From: Thermoanaerobaculum sp.
GTDB taxonomy: Bacteria; Acidobacteriota; Thermoanaerobaculia; Multivoradales; UBA5704
Assembly: GCA_021154885.1 (NCBI GenBank)
Contig: JAJKHS010000025.1
Span: forward strand, 1-64,000
Length of the DNA stretch: 64,000 nucleotides
Direction: 5' to 3'
Shown here: positions 19,001 through 27,890 of the stretch, in pieces
Position numbering within the stretch: position 1 is the stretch's first letter
Layout of the letters: each line of letters opens with the position of its first letter
Translations under genes and position numbers: made by a program
Notes under the pieces: model-generated
Seen by the model: only the letters and a program-made list of their open reading frames with translations
Told to the model about the DNA's origin: nothing
Database searches by the model: none

Positions 19001-22000
19001 CTCTCCGCCGGCAGGGCAGGGTCGACCGGCACGTAGGCGCCCCCCGCCTTGAGCACCGCGAGCAGGCTCACGATACCGTCGAGCGAGCGCTCGTCGGGGA
19101 CGCCGACGCGGGTTTCCGGCGCCACTCCGAGCGTGAGCAGGAACCGGGCGAGCTGGTTGCTCCGCGCCTCCAGCTCGCGGTAGGTGAGGGCGTTGGCGCC
19201 GTCGGTCACCGCCACCGCGTCGGGAGCGCCCGCGGCCTGCGCGCTGAAGATCTCGGGCACCGTGCGCCCGGCCGCCACCTGGCAGCGGGTGTCGTTCCAC
19301 TCGTGCACCAACTGGTGGCGCTCGCCCGCGGCCAGCATCTCCAGCGCCGCGAGCGGCTTCTCGGGATGGGCGGCGAGGTCGGCCAGCAGGGTGGCGAAGT
19401 GCTCCAGGAAGCGCCGGGCGGTGGCGGCCTGGAACAGGTCGCGGCGGCAGCGCAGGGAGAGGGTCAGACGGTCTTCCTGCAACCCGGCGAACAGGCTGAG
19501 GTCGAAGTGCGACTTGTCGAGGTCCAGGTCGAGCTGGCGCACGCGCAGGGGTCCGGCGGCCGGGCGCGGGAAGCTCTGCAGGGCCAGGACCACCTCGAAC
19601 AGCGGATGGCGCCCCGGGTCGCGCACGGTCTGGAGCTCCTCCACCAGGCGCTCGAACGGCACGTCGGCGTGGGCCGCGGCGCCGAGGACGGTGGCGCGCA
19701 CCTGGGCGAGGAACGCGGCGCCGGAGAGCCCGCCGGCGGGCCGCAGGCGCAGGACCAGGGTGTTGACGAAGAACCCGATGAGGTCCTCCAGCTCCTGCCG
19801 CCCGCGGCCGGCGAAGGGTGAGCCCACCGCCAGGTCGTCCTGGCCGCCATAGCGGTGCAGCAGAGCGCCGAAGGCGGCGAGCAGGACCATGAAGACGGTC
19901 CCCCCCTGGCGGCGGGCGAGCCCGGAGACCGCCGCGCCGAGGTCCGCCGGCAGCTCGCGGTCACAGGCGATGCCGGCGTACCCCGGCCGGGCCGGGCGCT
20001 CGCGCTCGCAGTCGATGGGCAGCGTCACCGCCGCGGGGGCCGCCGCCAGTTGCTCGCGCCAGTAGGCGAGCTGCGGCTCGAGCACCGCGGGGCCCAGACA
20101 GCGGCGCTGCCACACCGCGTAGTCGGCGTACTGGACCGGCAACGGCCGCAGGGCCGCGGCCGGCCCGCCCGCGAGCTCCTGGTAGAGGGCCAGCAGGTCG
20201 CGCAGGAACACTCCCAGCGACCAGCCGTCGGCGAGGATGTGCGGGGTGTGCACCACCAGCAGGTGCTCGTCCGCCGCGAGGCGCAGCAGGGTGGCGCGCA
20301 GCAGCGGTCCGCGCTCAAGGTCGAACAGCCGGCGGGCGCCTTCATGCGCCAGCTCCGTCACGGTCTCCCACCGCACCCCGGCCGCCAACCCGTCGAGGTC
20401 GACCACGGGCAGGGGGACGGCCGGCGCCGGGGGCGCGATGCGCTGCACCGGCTCGCCGGCCTCCAGGCCGAACGTGGTGCGCAGCCCCTCGTGCCGCTCC
20501 ACCACCGCGCCCAGGCTGCGGGCCAGGGCGGCCGGCGAGAGGGGACCGCTCAGGACGAGGCCGATCTGCTCGTCGTAGAGCCGGCTCTCCGGCTCCATCT
20601 GGTGGATCATCCAGAGCCGTTGCTGGGCGAGGGAGAGGGGCAGCGGCCCCTGCCGCGGCACCGGGGCGAGCGGCGGCAGCGCGGGGCCGCTCCCCCCGCG
20701 GGCCGCGCGCTCGACCTCGCGCGCCAGGGCGGCGGGCGACGGCGCCGCGAAAAGCGCGGCGAGCGGCAGGTCGACCTGCCAGATCCCCCGCACCCGGGCG
20801 AGCAGCCGCGTCGCCAGCAGCGAGTGGCCGCCGTGGGCGAAGAAGCTCTCGCCGGGGTCGAGCGCGGGAATCCCCAGGAGCTCGGCCATCAGCGCCGCCA
20901 GCACCTCCGCCGCCGGCGAGCCCGCCGCCGATGCCGCCGTGGCCGGGTCCCCCCGGCGCGGCGCCAGGCGCGCCAGGGCGCGGCGGTCCACCTTGCCGTT
21001 GGGCGACAGCGGCAGCTCCTCCACGGCCACCAACGCCGACGGCACCATGGCCGGCGGCAGCCGGCGCTCCAGGAGCTCCCGCAGCTCCCCGTCGCCCAGC
21101 GGCGCCGCCCCGGCCGCGGCGACCAGGAAGGCGACCAGCCGGGGCTCGCCCTCCGCCCCCTCCGCGGTGAGGACGAGCGCCACGGCCTCGCGCACTCGCG
21201 GATGGGAGGCGAGCGCCGCCTCGATCTCCCCCAGCTCGATGCGCACCCCGCGCACCTTCACCTGGTGGTCGATGCGGCCGAGGTACTCGACGGCGCCGTC
21301 CGGGCGGTGGCGGGCGAGGTCGCCGGTGCGGTAGAGGCGCGCTCCCGGCTCTCCCTCTCCCTCCGCATCCGGCAGGAACTTCTCCGCCGTGAGATCGGGG
21401 CGCGCGAAATAGCCGCGGCCGACGTTCACCCCGCCGATGAAGAGCTCGCCGGGAGCGCCGATGGCGACCGGCCGCAGACGGCGGTCGAGCAGCCGGATCT
21501 GCGTGTTGGCGATCGGCCGGCCGATGGCGACGACCTCCGGGACGCCCGGGGCGACTGTGACGGAGGGGCCGCAGCTCCAGGACGTCACGTCGACCGCCGC
21601 CTCGGTCGGCCCGTAGAGGTTCTCCAGCGCGGCGGGCAGGCGCTCGCGGCAGAGCCGGGCGAGGCGCTCCGGCAGCGCCTCGCCGCTCGCCACGATCAGG
21701 CGCAGCGCGCCGCCGAGCCGCTCCACCCCGGGCTCCTCCAGGAACGCCTGCAGCATGGCGGGCACGAAGTGGGCGACGCTCACCCGCTCGCGGGCCAGCA
21801 GCTCCAGGAGATAGCGGCTGTCGCGGTGCCCGCCGGGCCGGGCGAGGACGAGCCGGGCGCCCGTCAGCAGCGGCCAGAAGAATTCCCAGACCGAGACGTC
21901 GAAGCTGAAGGGGGTCTTCTGCACCACCGTGTCCGCCGACGTGAGGCGGTAGGCCGCCTGCATCCAGAGCAGCCGGTTGCGGATGGCCCGGTGGTGCACC

Positions 22001-25000
22001 ATCGCCCCCTTGGGCCGGCCCGTGGAGCCCGAGGTGTAGATCATGTAGGCGAGCTGGGAGTCGTCAAAGACCTCCGCCTCCCCGGCCCCGCCCTCCCCGC
22101 CTTCCTCTTTGCAGCCGGGCTCGAGGTCGAGGCAGAGCACCCGCGGCAGGGCCGCGGGACAACGGGCGAGCAGGCGCGACTCCGAGAGCACCAGCGCCGG
22201 GCGGGAGTCCTCCAGCATGAAGGCCAGGCGCTCCAGCGGGTACTCGAGGTCGAGCGGCACGTAGGCCGCGCCGGCTTTCAGCGTGGCGAGCAGGGCCACC
22301 ACCAGCTCCACCGAGCGTTCGAGGGCGACGCCCACCAGGGTGTCCGGGCCGCAGCCGAGGGCCCGCAGCCGGGCGGCCAGGCCGTCGGTCCAGCGGTCGA
22401 GCCCGGCGTAGGTCAGAGTCCGCGCGCCGTCCGCCACCGCCACCGCGTGCGGCGAGCGCCGCGCCTGGCGGCGGAACAGGTGATGGAGGCCCGCGCCCGG
22501 CGCCGTATCGGCCACCGCCGTGTCGTTCCACTCGCCGCCGGCCTGCGCCGTCTCGGCCGCGGAGAGCAGGGGGAGGTCCGACAGCCGCCGCCCCGGCCCG
22601 GCGGCGGCCGCCGCGAGCAGGCGCTCCAGATGGCCGGCCAGCCGCGCCGCCGTCGCCGGGTCGAAGAGGTCGCTCGCGACCTGGAGCGCGCCGGCCAGGC
22701 GTCCCCCCACCTCGGCCAGGGTGAGCGCGAGGTCGAAGGCCGCGCTGCGCTCGGGGATGGCGACGGGCTCCAGGCACAGCCCGCCGAGGTCGAGCGGCGG
22801 TCCGGCCTGCCTGAGGGCGAAAGCCGCCACCGCCTCCTCCTCAGGGGAACGGGCGCGGTGCAGGGCGAACAGCACTTGGGCGAGGGGGAGCCGGCCGGGC
22901 TCGCGCTCGACCCGCAGCCGCTCGGCGAGCAGGAGGAAGGGGAAGCCGAGGTGGGCGAAGGCGCCGAGCGCCGTCCCCCGCACCCGGCCGACCAGCTCCG
23001 CGAAGGCGGGATCGCCCCCCAGGCCGGTGCGGAAGGGCACCGGATTGGCGAAGTAGCCGATCACCTGCAAGAGGTCGGGATCGCTCCTGCCCGCCTCGGC
23101 CGAGGCGACGAGCAGGTCCTCCTGCCCGCTGTAGCGGTGGAGCAGGGCCTGGAATGCCGCGAGCAGGACCATGAAGAGGGTCGCGCCCTGCTCCCGTGCC
23201 AGGCGCCGCAGCCCTTCCGCGGTCGCGGCGTCCAGGGCCAGGGGGGCGGCCGTGCCGCGGAAGCTCTGCACCCGCGGGCGGGGACGGTCGAGGGGAAGCT
23301 CGATTGTCCCGGACATCTCTGGAACGCCGGCCAGCCGCTCTCGCCAGTAGCGCTCCAGCCGCTCCCCTTCGGGGCCCTCCAGCCGCCTCCGCTCCCACGC
23401 CACGTAGTCGCCGTAGCGCAGGGCCAGGGGCGCCAGGGCCGCCGGCGGTCCCTCCGACTCCGCCCGGTAGAGGGCCGCGAGCTCCCGCGCCAGGACGCCC
23501 AGCGACGCGAAGTCGGCCACCAGATGGTGCACCACCACCACGAGCCAGGCGCCCGCCTCCTCCGTCCGCCGCAGGAGCGTGACCCGCCAGAGGGGCTCCG
23601 CCACGATGTCGAAGGGGCGGCAGGCCTCCCGTTCGAGGGCCGCGGCGACCTCCGCCGCGCTCCACCCCGAGGCGTCGACCACCGCGGGACGCGGCGCCCT
23701 GGCCTCGCCCTCCACCCGCTGGAACGGCTCGTCCGCTCCCTCGTGGCCCTCATGGAACGTCGTCGACAGGGCGGGGTGGCGGGCGGCGAGAGCGCGACAG
23801 GTGCGCTCCAGGGCCGCGGCGTCCAGCCCCGCTGCGACGCGGGCCGCCGCCACCAGGTGATACGCCGCGCTCGCGGGAGCCAGTTGGTGGAGGAACCAGA
23901 GGGCGCGTTGCCCGTGGGAGAGGGGGAATTCGGCCTGCGCCGCGGCAACGGGCCGCGGCCTGTCCGCCGCCGCTGCACTCCCGTTCTGGAGCTGATCCAG
24001 GACCTCGCCGGCGAGGGCCTCGAAGCTGGGCCGCTCCAGGATGCGGGCCAGCGACACCTCCACCCCGAGCGTCCGCTCCAGGCGCTGCGCGAGCTCGGCC
24101 GCGGCCAGCGAATCGAGGTCCGCGAGCCCGGCGCTCTCGGCGCGCACCACCGCCGCCGCCTGGTCGCGCAGGAAGGCGGCGAGCTGCGTCAGCGCTTCAT
24201 CTGAGGCCAGCGGAGCCAGCCGGGCCAGGGACTCCGGCCCCGCAGGCGCTTCTTCTTCCCGGGCTCCCCGGGCGAGGACCGGCAGCTCGTCCCGGAGGTA
24301 GAGCTCGCGACAGAGCTGGCGCTGCACCTTGCCGCTGGAGGTCTTGGGCAGCCCCCCGGGGCGGAGCAGGAGCAGAGCGTGGAGGGCGACCTCGTGCTCC
24401 GCCGCCAGAGCCCGGCGGACCTGGCGGGCGATCTCCTCGACCTGCTCGCCGGCGGGGTCCGCCGCGATCGCCAGGGCCGAGCGGCGGTCGACCTCCTGCG
24501 CCAGCACCAGGCGCTCCTCGTCCGCCACCTCGACCGAGAACGCCGCGCCGCCGTCCGGCACCAGGGCCGGGTGGGCCGCCTGCGCCGTCGCCTCCAGGTC
24601 CTGGGGGTAGCAGTTGCGGCCCCGCAGGATGATCAGCTCCTTGCGCCGCCCGGTCACGAAGAGGACGCCGCCCTGCAGGAATCCGAGGTCCCCCGTGCGC
24701 AGGAACGGGCCGGCCCCCGGTTCGTCCGCCAGGCGGGCGGCGAAGGTCCGCGCCGACTCCTCGGGCTGGTGCCAGTAACCCTGCGCCACGCTCGGACCCG
24801 CCACCCAGACCTCCCCCACGCGGCCGGGCGGCAGTCGCCGGCGCTCCTCGGGCTCGGCGATCACCACCTCGAGGTCCATGCCCGCCGCGCCGCAGCCGGC
24901 GAGCGCCAGCCGCGCGCCCGCGGCCCGCGGCTCCTCCGCCCAACCCCGGCCCAGGGCCGCCGCGTCGACCGTGGCGACCACGGGCTCGTCCTCGACGCGG

Positions 25001-26187
25001 GCGCCGGCCACGAACAGGGTGGACTCCGCCAGGCCGTAGCAGGGGAGGAACGACCGGCGCTCGAAGCCGCAGCCGGCGAACGCCGCGGCGAACCGCGCCA
25101 GGGTCGTCGGCCGCACCGTTTCCGAGCCGGTGAAGGCCACCCGCCAGCTCGACAGGTCCAGCCCGGAGCGCTCCGCCTCCCCCACCCGGCGCGCGCACAG
25201 CTCATACGCGAAGTTCGGCCCGCCGCTGGTCGTCGCCCGGTAGCGGCTGATCGCCTCCAGCCAGCGGCGCGGCCGCTGGAGGAAGCTCAAGGGGGAGAGG
25301 AGGACGCAGACCGCGCCGGTGTAGAGCGGCTGGAGGACGCCGCCGATCAGCCCCATGTCGTGGTAGAGAGGGAGCCAACTGACGATGACCGAGCTCTCGC
25401 TCTGGGCGAAGGCCCGGCGGATGACCTCCTCGTTGTGCAGCAGGTTGCCGTGGGTCACCACCACCCCCTTGGGCAGGGAGGTCGAGCCGGAGGTGTACTG
25501 GAGGAAGGCAGGGGTCTGCGCACCGGCGCCGGGGTCCCGCCAGTCGCCTTCGCCGGACTCCGCCGCATCCGTGGCGAGGACCGGCACCCCGGCGAGGCAG
25601 GGGACCGCCGCCGCCCAGGCCCGCACCTGGCCGGCGAGCGCCGCGCTGGTGAGGACGACCTCGGGCCGCGCGTCCGCGGCGATGGCCAGTAGCCGCGGCG
25701 AGCTCCGTCCCCGCGCCGGCGGGAACGCCGGCACCGCGATCCAGCCGCCGTAAAGGCAGCCGAAAAAGGCGGCGATGAATTCGACGCCCGCCGGGTAGAG
25801 CAGCAGGGCCCGCCCCCCTGGCCCGCCGCGGGCCTGGAGCCTCGCGCCCAGCCGGCGCGCACCTTCGTCCAGCTCTCCCGCCGTCAGGCTCTCCGCTTCC
25901 TCGCCCGTCGCGGCCAGGAAGCGATAGACCTTCCAGTCCGGGTTCTGCGTACCGTGCGAACGGAGCAACTCGACAAGAGTAGAGAACTGCCGTGGCAGTT
26001 GCAGACGAAAGCGGTCCAAAGTCAATCCAGTTTCAGAGCTTCCAACCAATGTGTTGGATTCAAATTCTAGCAGGGCCTGGTGGAAAGAACAATCCTCAGC
26101 AGGAGCTCTCAAGCCGGCGCCAGAAAGTCTGCAATTAAAGATTTTCAAATTCGTACCGCGCACGCTGACGCTGCTGATTCTCCGCAT
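16030..26187 (-). CDS. Lipopeptide starter NRPS: FAAL-ACP-C-A(Ser)-T-C-A(Val)-T-C
   Basis: A 3385-residue megasynthase. A fatty acyl-AMP ligase (residues about 70-640; YTSGSTSLPKGV, WLPLYHDMGLIGG, KTSSGKVQR) loads an ACP (LADLDSLAAAEL, about 692). A starter C domain has HHLVADFASL (about 886). Module 1 A has pocket D-V-W-H-V-S-L-V-D-K, matching the Ser code; its T domain is at about 1786. Next is a C domain with TPHILADGWSL, where the first His is Pro but the catalytic second His is kept. Module 2 A has pocket D-A-L-W-L-G-G-T-F-K, matching Val; its T domain is at about 2858. A final C domain (HHLAGDGAS, about 3060) ends the protein and must act on an A-T partner supplied in trans. ATG 26187 follows TGAGG by 7-8 bases, but the first 50 codons are AT-rich and unlike FAALs; TTG 26025 or 26019 could be the true start. 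Confidence 0.95.
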   Translation of the reverse strand: MRRISSVSVRGTNLKIFNCRLSGAGLRAPAEDCSFHQALLEFESNTLVGSSETGLTLDRFRLQLPRQFSTLVELLRSHGTQNPDWKVYRFLAATGEEAESLTAGELDEGARRLGARLQARGGPGGRALLLYPAGVEFIAAFFGCLYGGWIAVPAFPPARGRSSPRLLAIAADARPEVVLTSAALAGQVRAWAAAVPCLAGVPVLATDAAESGEGDWRDPGAGAQTPAFLQYTSGSTSLPKGVVVTHGNLLHNEEVIRRAFAQSESSVIVSWLPLYHDMGLIGGVLQPLYTGAVCVLLSPLSFLQRPRRWLEAISRYRATTSGGPNFAYELCARRVGEAERSGLDLSSWRVAFTGSETVRPTTLARFAAAFAGCGFERRSFLPCYGLAESTLFVAGARVEDEPVVATVDAAALGRGWAEEPRAAGARLALAGCGAAGMDLEVVIAEPEERRRLPPGRVGEVWVAGPSVAQGYWHQPEESARTFAARLADEPGAGPFLRTGDLGFLQGGVLFVTGRRKELIILRGRNCYPQDLEATAQAAHPALVPDGGAAFSVEVADEERLVLAQEVDRRSALAIAADPAGEQVEEIARQVRRALAAEHEVALHALLLLRPGGLPKTSSGKVQRQLCRELYLRDELPVLARGAREEEAPAGPESLARLAPLASDEALTQLAAFLRDQAAAVVRAESAGLADLDSLAAAELAQRLERTLGVEVSLARILERPSFEALAGEVLDQLQNGSAAAADRPRPVAAAQAEFPLSHGQRALWFLHQLAPASAAYHLVAAARVAAGLDAAALERTCRALAARHPALSTTFHEGHEGADEPFQRVEGEARAPRPAVVDASGWSAAEVAAALEREACRPFDIVAEPLWRVTLLRRTEEAGAWLVVVVHHLVADFASLGVLARELAALYRAESEGPPAALAPLALRYGDYVAWERRRLEGPEGERLERYWRERLAGVPEMSGTIELPLDRPRPRVQSFRGTAAPLALDAATAEGLRRLAREQGATLFMVLLAAFQALLHRYSGQEDLLVASAEAGRSDPDLLQVIGYFANPVPFRTGLGGDPAFAELVGRVRGTALGAFAHLGFPFLLLAERLRVEREPGRLPLAQVLFALHRARSPEEEAVAAFALRQAGPPLDLGGLCLEPVAIPERSAAFDLALTLAEVGGRLAGALQVASDLFDPATAARLAGHLERLLAAAAAGPGRRLSDLPLLSAAETAQAGGEWNDTAVADTAPGAGLHHLFRRQARRSPHAVAVADGARTLTYAGLDRWTDGLAARLRALGCGPDTLVGVALERSVELVVALLATLKAGAAYVPLDLEYPLERLAFMLEDSRPALVLSESRLLARCPAALPRVLCLDLEPGCKEEGGEGGAGEAEVFDDSQLAYMIYTSGSTGRPKGAMVHHRAIRNRLLWMQAAYRLTSADTVVQKTPFSFDVSVWEFFWPLLTGARLVLARPGGHRDSRYLLELLARERVSVAHFVPAMLQAFLEEPGVERLGGALRLIVASGEALPERLARLCRERLPAALENLYGPTEAAVDVTSWSCGPSVTVAPGVPEVVAIGRPIANTQIRLLDRRLRPVAIGAPGELFIGGVNVGRGYFARPDLTAEKFLPDAEGEGEPGARLYRTGDLARHRPDGAVEYLGRIDHQVKVRGVRIELGEIEAALASHPRVREAVALVLTAEGAEGEPRLVAFLVAAAGAAPLGDGELRELLERRLPPAMVPSALVAVEELPLSPNGKVDRRALARLAPRRGDPATAASAAGSPAAEVLAALMAELLGIPALDPGESFFAHGGHSLLATRLLARVRGIWQVDLPLAALFAAPSPAALAREVERAARGGSGPALPPLAPVPRQGPLPLSLAQQRLWMIHQMEPESRLYDEQIGLVLSGPLSPAALARSLGAVVERHEGLRTTFGLEAGEPVQRIAPPAPAVPLPVVDLDGLAAGVRWETVTELAHEGARRLFDLERGPLLRATLLRLAADEHLLVVHTPHILADGWSLGVFLRDLLALYQELAGGPAAALRPLPVQYADYAVWQRRCLGPAVLEPQLAYWREQLAAAPAAVTLPIDCERERPARPGYAGIACDRELPADLGAAVSGLARRQGGTVFMVLLAAFGALLHRYGGQDDLAVGSPFAGRGRQELEDLIGFFVNTLVLRLRPAGGLSGAAFLAQVRATVLGAAAHADVPFERLVEELQTVRDPGRHPLFEVVLALQSFPRPAAGPLRVRQLDLDLDKSHFDLSLFAGLQEDRLTLSLRCRRDLFQAATARRFLEHFATLLADLAAHPEKPLAALEMLAAGERHQLVHEWNDTRCQVAAGRTVPEIFSAQAAGAPDAVAVTDGANALTYRELEARSNQLARFLLTLGVAPETRVGVPDERSLDGIVSLLAVLKAGGAYVPVDPALPAERASFLCADSGVGLFLDLGRGELPFPLQLPAGVRRVGAGERGEIARQSPARLPPRACPASLAYVMYTSGSTGRPKGVAVTHRGIVRLLLGVSYVELGPRETFLQLAPQSFDASTLEIWGPLLHGGRLVLHAARVPSLDELGEALARHGVTSLWLTAGLLHQMIERNLPGLAPLRQLLAGGDTLSPRHVRELLAALPALRLINGYGPTEGTTFSCCQTLAPEPGSGPVAIGRPIADTRAHALDAGGRPAPIGAPAELHVGGDGLARGYWGRPELTAERFVPDPLAGEPGGRLYRTGDLVRRRADGRLDFLGRVDLQVKIRGFRVEPGEVEAALCALPQVAGCAVVAIDGPAGKRLVACLVPAAGSPPEALESAGLRRALLARLPEPMVPSSFVRVAALPLTANGKVDRRALRALALAPAPGAAEESAGGEPRDPVEELLCRLWAELLGRERVAIHEDFFALGGHSLLAIQAASRLRQELGVDLPLRQLFDQPTVALLARAVESARRGETERPEPERPEPPLTRVPRGAHLPLSYAQERLWVLHLLDRGGAVLNIAGAVRLTGPLDVPALAASFAEIRRRHEILCVRFVAEAGRLVQVHAGPSPSPSPSPIPLPAVDLGALSPQRRQRELLRLAGEEAGRPFDLGRGELLRTTLVRLAAGEHAVLLTLHHLAGDGASMEILMRELAALYGAGVRRHPSPLPELPVQYADYADWQRRRLDAERLEGQLAYWRRRLAEPLPVLSLPGQRQRPAQPAFRGAAQPVALGPEAAALLAGLGRQSGATLFMVLLAGLAALLHQYTGEADLLIGTNVTHRNRPEVEGLIGFFVNNLVLRVEVAATASFRTLVRQVREVVLDAFAHQDLPFEKLIETLRPQRRGSYAPLFQVMLVLRTFELSAWRLDGLELAPIELPERSANFDLTLSLTATRQGIAGALIYDRELFAADFIAGMARQVEALLERVGADPDLPLHAIAIAPQAELQPLASNFNEELEPGEA
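26064..26092 (-). promoter_or_regulatory. Possible sigma70-type promoter for the NRPS operon
   Basis: On the minus strand TTGTTC (26092-26087) is separated by 17 bases from TAGAAT (26069-26064), in a locally AT-rich patch. If used, transcription would begin near 26057 and translation would have to begin at a downstream TTG (26025 or 26019) rather than at ATG 26187. No experimental support. Confidence 0.3.
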
Positions 26188-26215
26188 TGACAGACCTCAT
26201 TGGGAACGTTACCGT
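26187..26215 (+). promoter_or_regulatory. Possible promoter for the SbnA-like gene
   Basis: A perfect TTGACA (26187-26192) lies 17 bases ahead of a weak TACCGT (26210-26215), about 100 bp upstream of the proposed start of the SbnA-like gene. It overlaps the longest possible start of the divergent NRPS, so this 100-300 bp patch is probably the cluster's divergent control region. Confidence 0.3.
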
Positions 26216-26311
26216 TGCTTCAGGTCCAGACTTCAGGTTCTGTCGGCAGGCTCAGGGTCGCTCACCCAGGGTCCCCCCGTCAGACCCTGGAACGAACTGA
26301 GGGGGTGGAAT

Positions 26312-27334
26312 TTGCAATCTCAGCAAGTCCGAGAGAGCGTGCTCTCGGCGATTGGAAATACGCCTTTGGTGCGGCTCTCCCACTTCCTTGCGGACTCGAG
26401 CCTCCAGGTTTTTGCGAAGCTCGAGCTGCTCAATCCCGGCGGGAGCATCAAGGACCGGACCGCGGTGGCGATCCTCGAGGAGGCTTTTCGCAGCGGGGCG
26501 ATCGATTCGCGCTCGGTGATCGTCGAGTCGAGCTCCGGGAACATGGGGATCGGCCTGGCCCAGGCATGCCGGTATCACGGTCTGCGGTTCATCTGCGTCG
26601 TCGATCCCAAGACCGCCGCCCAGAACATCCAGATCCTGAGGACCTACGACGCCGAGATCGTGCAGGTGACCGAGCCCGACCCGGAGACGGGAGAGTTCCT
26701 GCAGGCGCGGATCGATCGCGTCAAAACGCTCCTCGGCCAGATCGAGAGCTCCTTCTGGCCCAATCAGTATGAGAACCTGAGCAACCCCGGCGCCCACTTC
26801 GAGACGACGATGCGCGAGATCGCCTCGGCCCTCGACGGGAAGATCGACTACCTCTTCGTGGCGACCAGCACCTGCGGCACCATCCGGGGCTGCGCGGAGC
26901 ATGTCCGGCACTACGGTCTGCGGACGAAGATCGTGGCGGTCGACGCCGTGGGCAGCCAGATCTTCAGCAACGTGCGGGCGAAGCGGATGATCCCGGGACT
27001 GGGAGCGGGCATCAAGCCCCCTCTCTGCCGGCCGTCGCTGATCGACGAGTGCGTCCACGTCGACGACGTCGACTGCGTCGCCGGTTGCCGCCGCCTCGTG
27101 CTGCGGGAGGCCATCCTGGCCGGCGGCTCGTCAGGAGGCGTCGTCGCCGCGCTGGAGAAGATGCAATCCCGCATTCCCCCCGGATCGGTCTGCGTGGTCG
27201 TCCTGCCCGACCGGGGAGAGCGTTATCTGGACACCGTCTACTCCGACGAGTGGGTGCACCGCCACTTCGGCAACGTCGAATACCGCTGGCACGCTGCCGG
27301 GGCCGACCTACCCGTCGAGGCGGCGGCATTGTAG
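26312..27334 (+). CDS. SbnA-family PLP enzyme (2,3-diaminopropionate precursor synthase)
   Basis: About 340 residues. A fold-type II PLP enzyme: IGNTPLVRL, NPGGSIKDR with the Schiff-base Lys, ESSSGNMGIGLAQAC, TSTCGTIRGC, AVDAVGSQIF, GGSSGGV and PDRGERYLDT. These match the SbnA family, which joins O-phosphoserine and glutamate to give the precursor of L-2,3-diaminopropionate, rather than ordinary cysteine synthase. In staphyloferrin B biosynthesis SbnB completes the reaction; no SbnB homologue is in this window. I chose TTG 26312 because it follows GGGGGTGG and sits just ahead of the conserved domain; the open frame extends up to 26051. Divergence from the NRPS operon argues that it supplies a building block. 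Confidence 0.88.
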   Translation: MQSQQVRESVLSAIGNTPLVRLSHFLADSSLQVFAKLELLNPGGSIKDRTAVAILEEAFRSGAIDSRSVIVESSSGNMGIGLAQACRYHGLRFICVVDPKTAAQNIQILRTYDAEIVQVTEPDPETGEFLQARIDRVKTLLGQIESSFWPNQYENLSNPGAHFETTMREIASALDGKIDYLFVATSTCGTIRGCAEHVRHYGLRTKIVAVDAVGSQIFSNVRAKRMIPGLGAGIKPPLCRPSLIDECVHVDDVDCVAGCRRLVLREAILAGGSSGGVVAALEKMQSRIPPGSVCVVVLPDRGERYLDTVYSDEWVHRHFGNVEYRWHAAGADLPVEAAAL

Positions 27335-27410
27335 CCAACAAATGCGCGACGGCTTGGGAAATCTCAATTTTGTCGAGAATGACCGGCAGAACCCGTCTGC
27401 AGCTACCAGC

Positions 27411-27590
27411 AGGACAAACGACGGACTTTCAGGACCGAGCTCCGAGTTTTCGGACCCAAGCTGGCGCCTAAGGACGAAAGACCAACTTTCAGGCCGTTCA
27501 ACGGCTTTTTCGGCTGTTCGGCGGCGCTTCAGGACACGGGTTGGCGTTTTAGGACCGAAGGCGGAGTTTCAGGACGGAAAATGGTGTTTC
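27411..27590. repeat. Degenerate 20-bp tandem repeat array (nine units)
   Basis: Units begin at 27411, 27431, 27451, 27471, 27491, 27511, 27531, 27551 and 27571, exactly 20 bases apart. A further diverged copy is shifted by one base at 27590. Most units open with AGGAC (variants CGGAC, AGGCC, CGGCT) and end with TTTC or TTTT; the unit at 27551 (AGGACCGAAGGCGGAGTTTC) is close to the consensus. Twenty is not a multiple of three, so this is not a peptide repeat, and no convincing gene covers it. Function unknown. Confidence 0.85.
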
Positions 27591-27890
27591 GGACTGAATC
27601 AGCATCCGGATTCAGCTTTCCGGGTTTTCCCGTCTGTCAGGGCCCCGGCGAGCCCTTTGCCAGCTCTTCCCGGATGATACATCAGATCCTTCGCTCGCTG
27701 GCGCGAAAATGTCCTCGGAAATGTCCTCGGCAAAGTTCATAAGAGTCCACGCTCAAGGACACCGTTGCGATCCGGTGGGGCTCCCGACGGGTGAGCCGCC
27801 TCTGTGGCGACTTGCTGGCACGGGCTCTGCACAAGGTGGGCATGACTCGTTCCCGCGCAATGACGCCGGGGGCTTGGAGGTATATCTCTT
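27591..27890. other. Intergenic stretch between repeat array and small lipoprotein gene
   Basis: No convincing gene. It contains a direct duplication of AAATGTCCTCGG (around 27703-27730) and AT-richer patches that could hold the promoter of the small lipoprotein gene. I saw no recognisable riboswitch. Confidence 0.4.

Noticed and set aside
27342..27677. 111-codon open frame over the 20-bp repeat array
   Set aside because: The 20-bp period is out of phase with codons, there is no ribosome site, and the peptide is not a recognisable domain.
27591..27890. Riboswitch or group II intron fragment
   Set aside because: No conserved core (for example no GEMM, cobalamin or domain V signature) could be found by eye.
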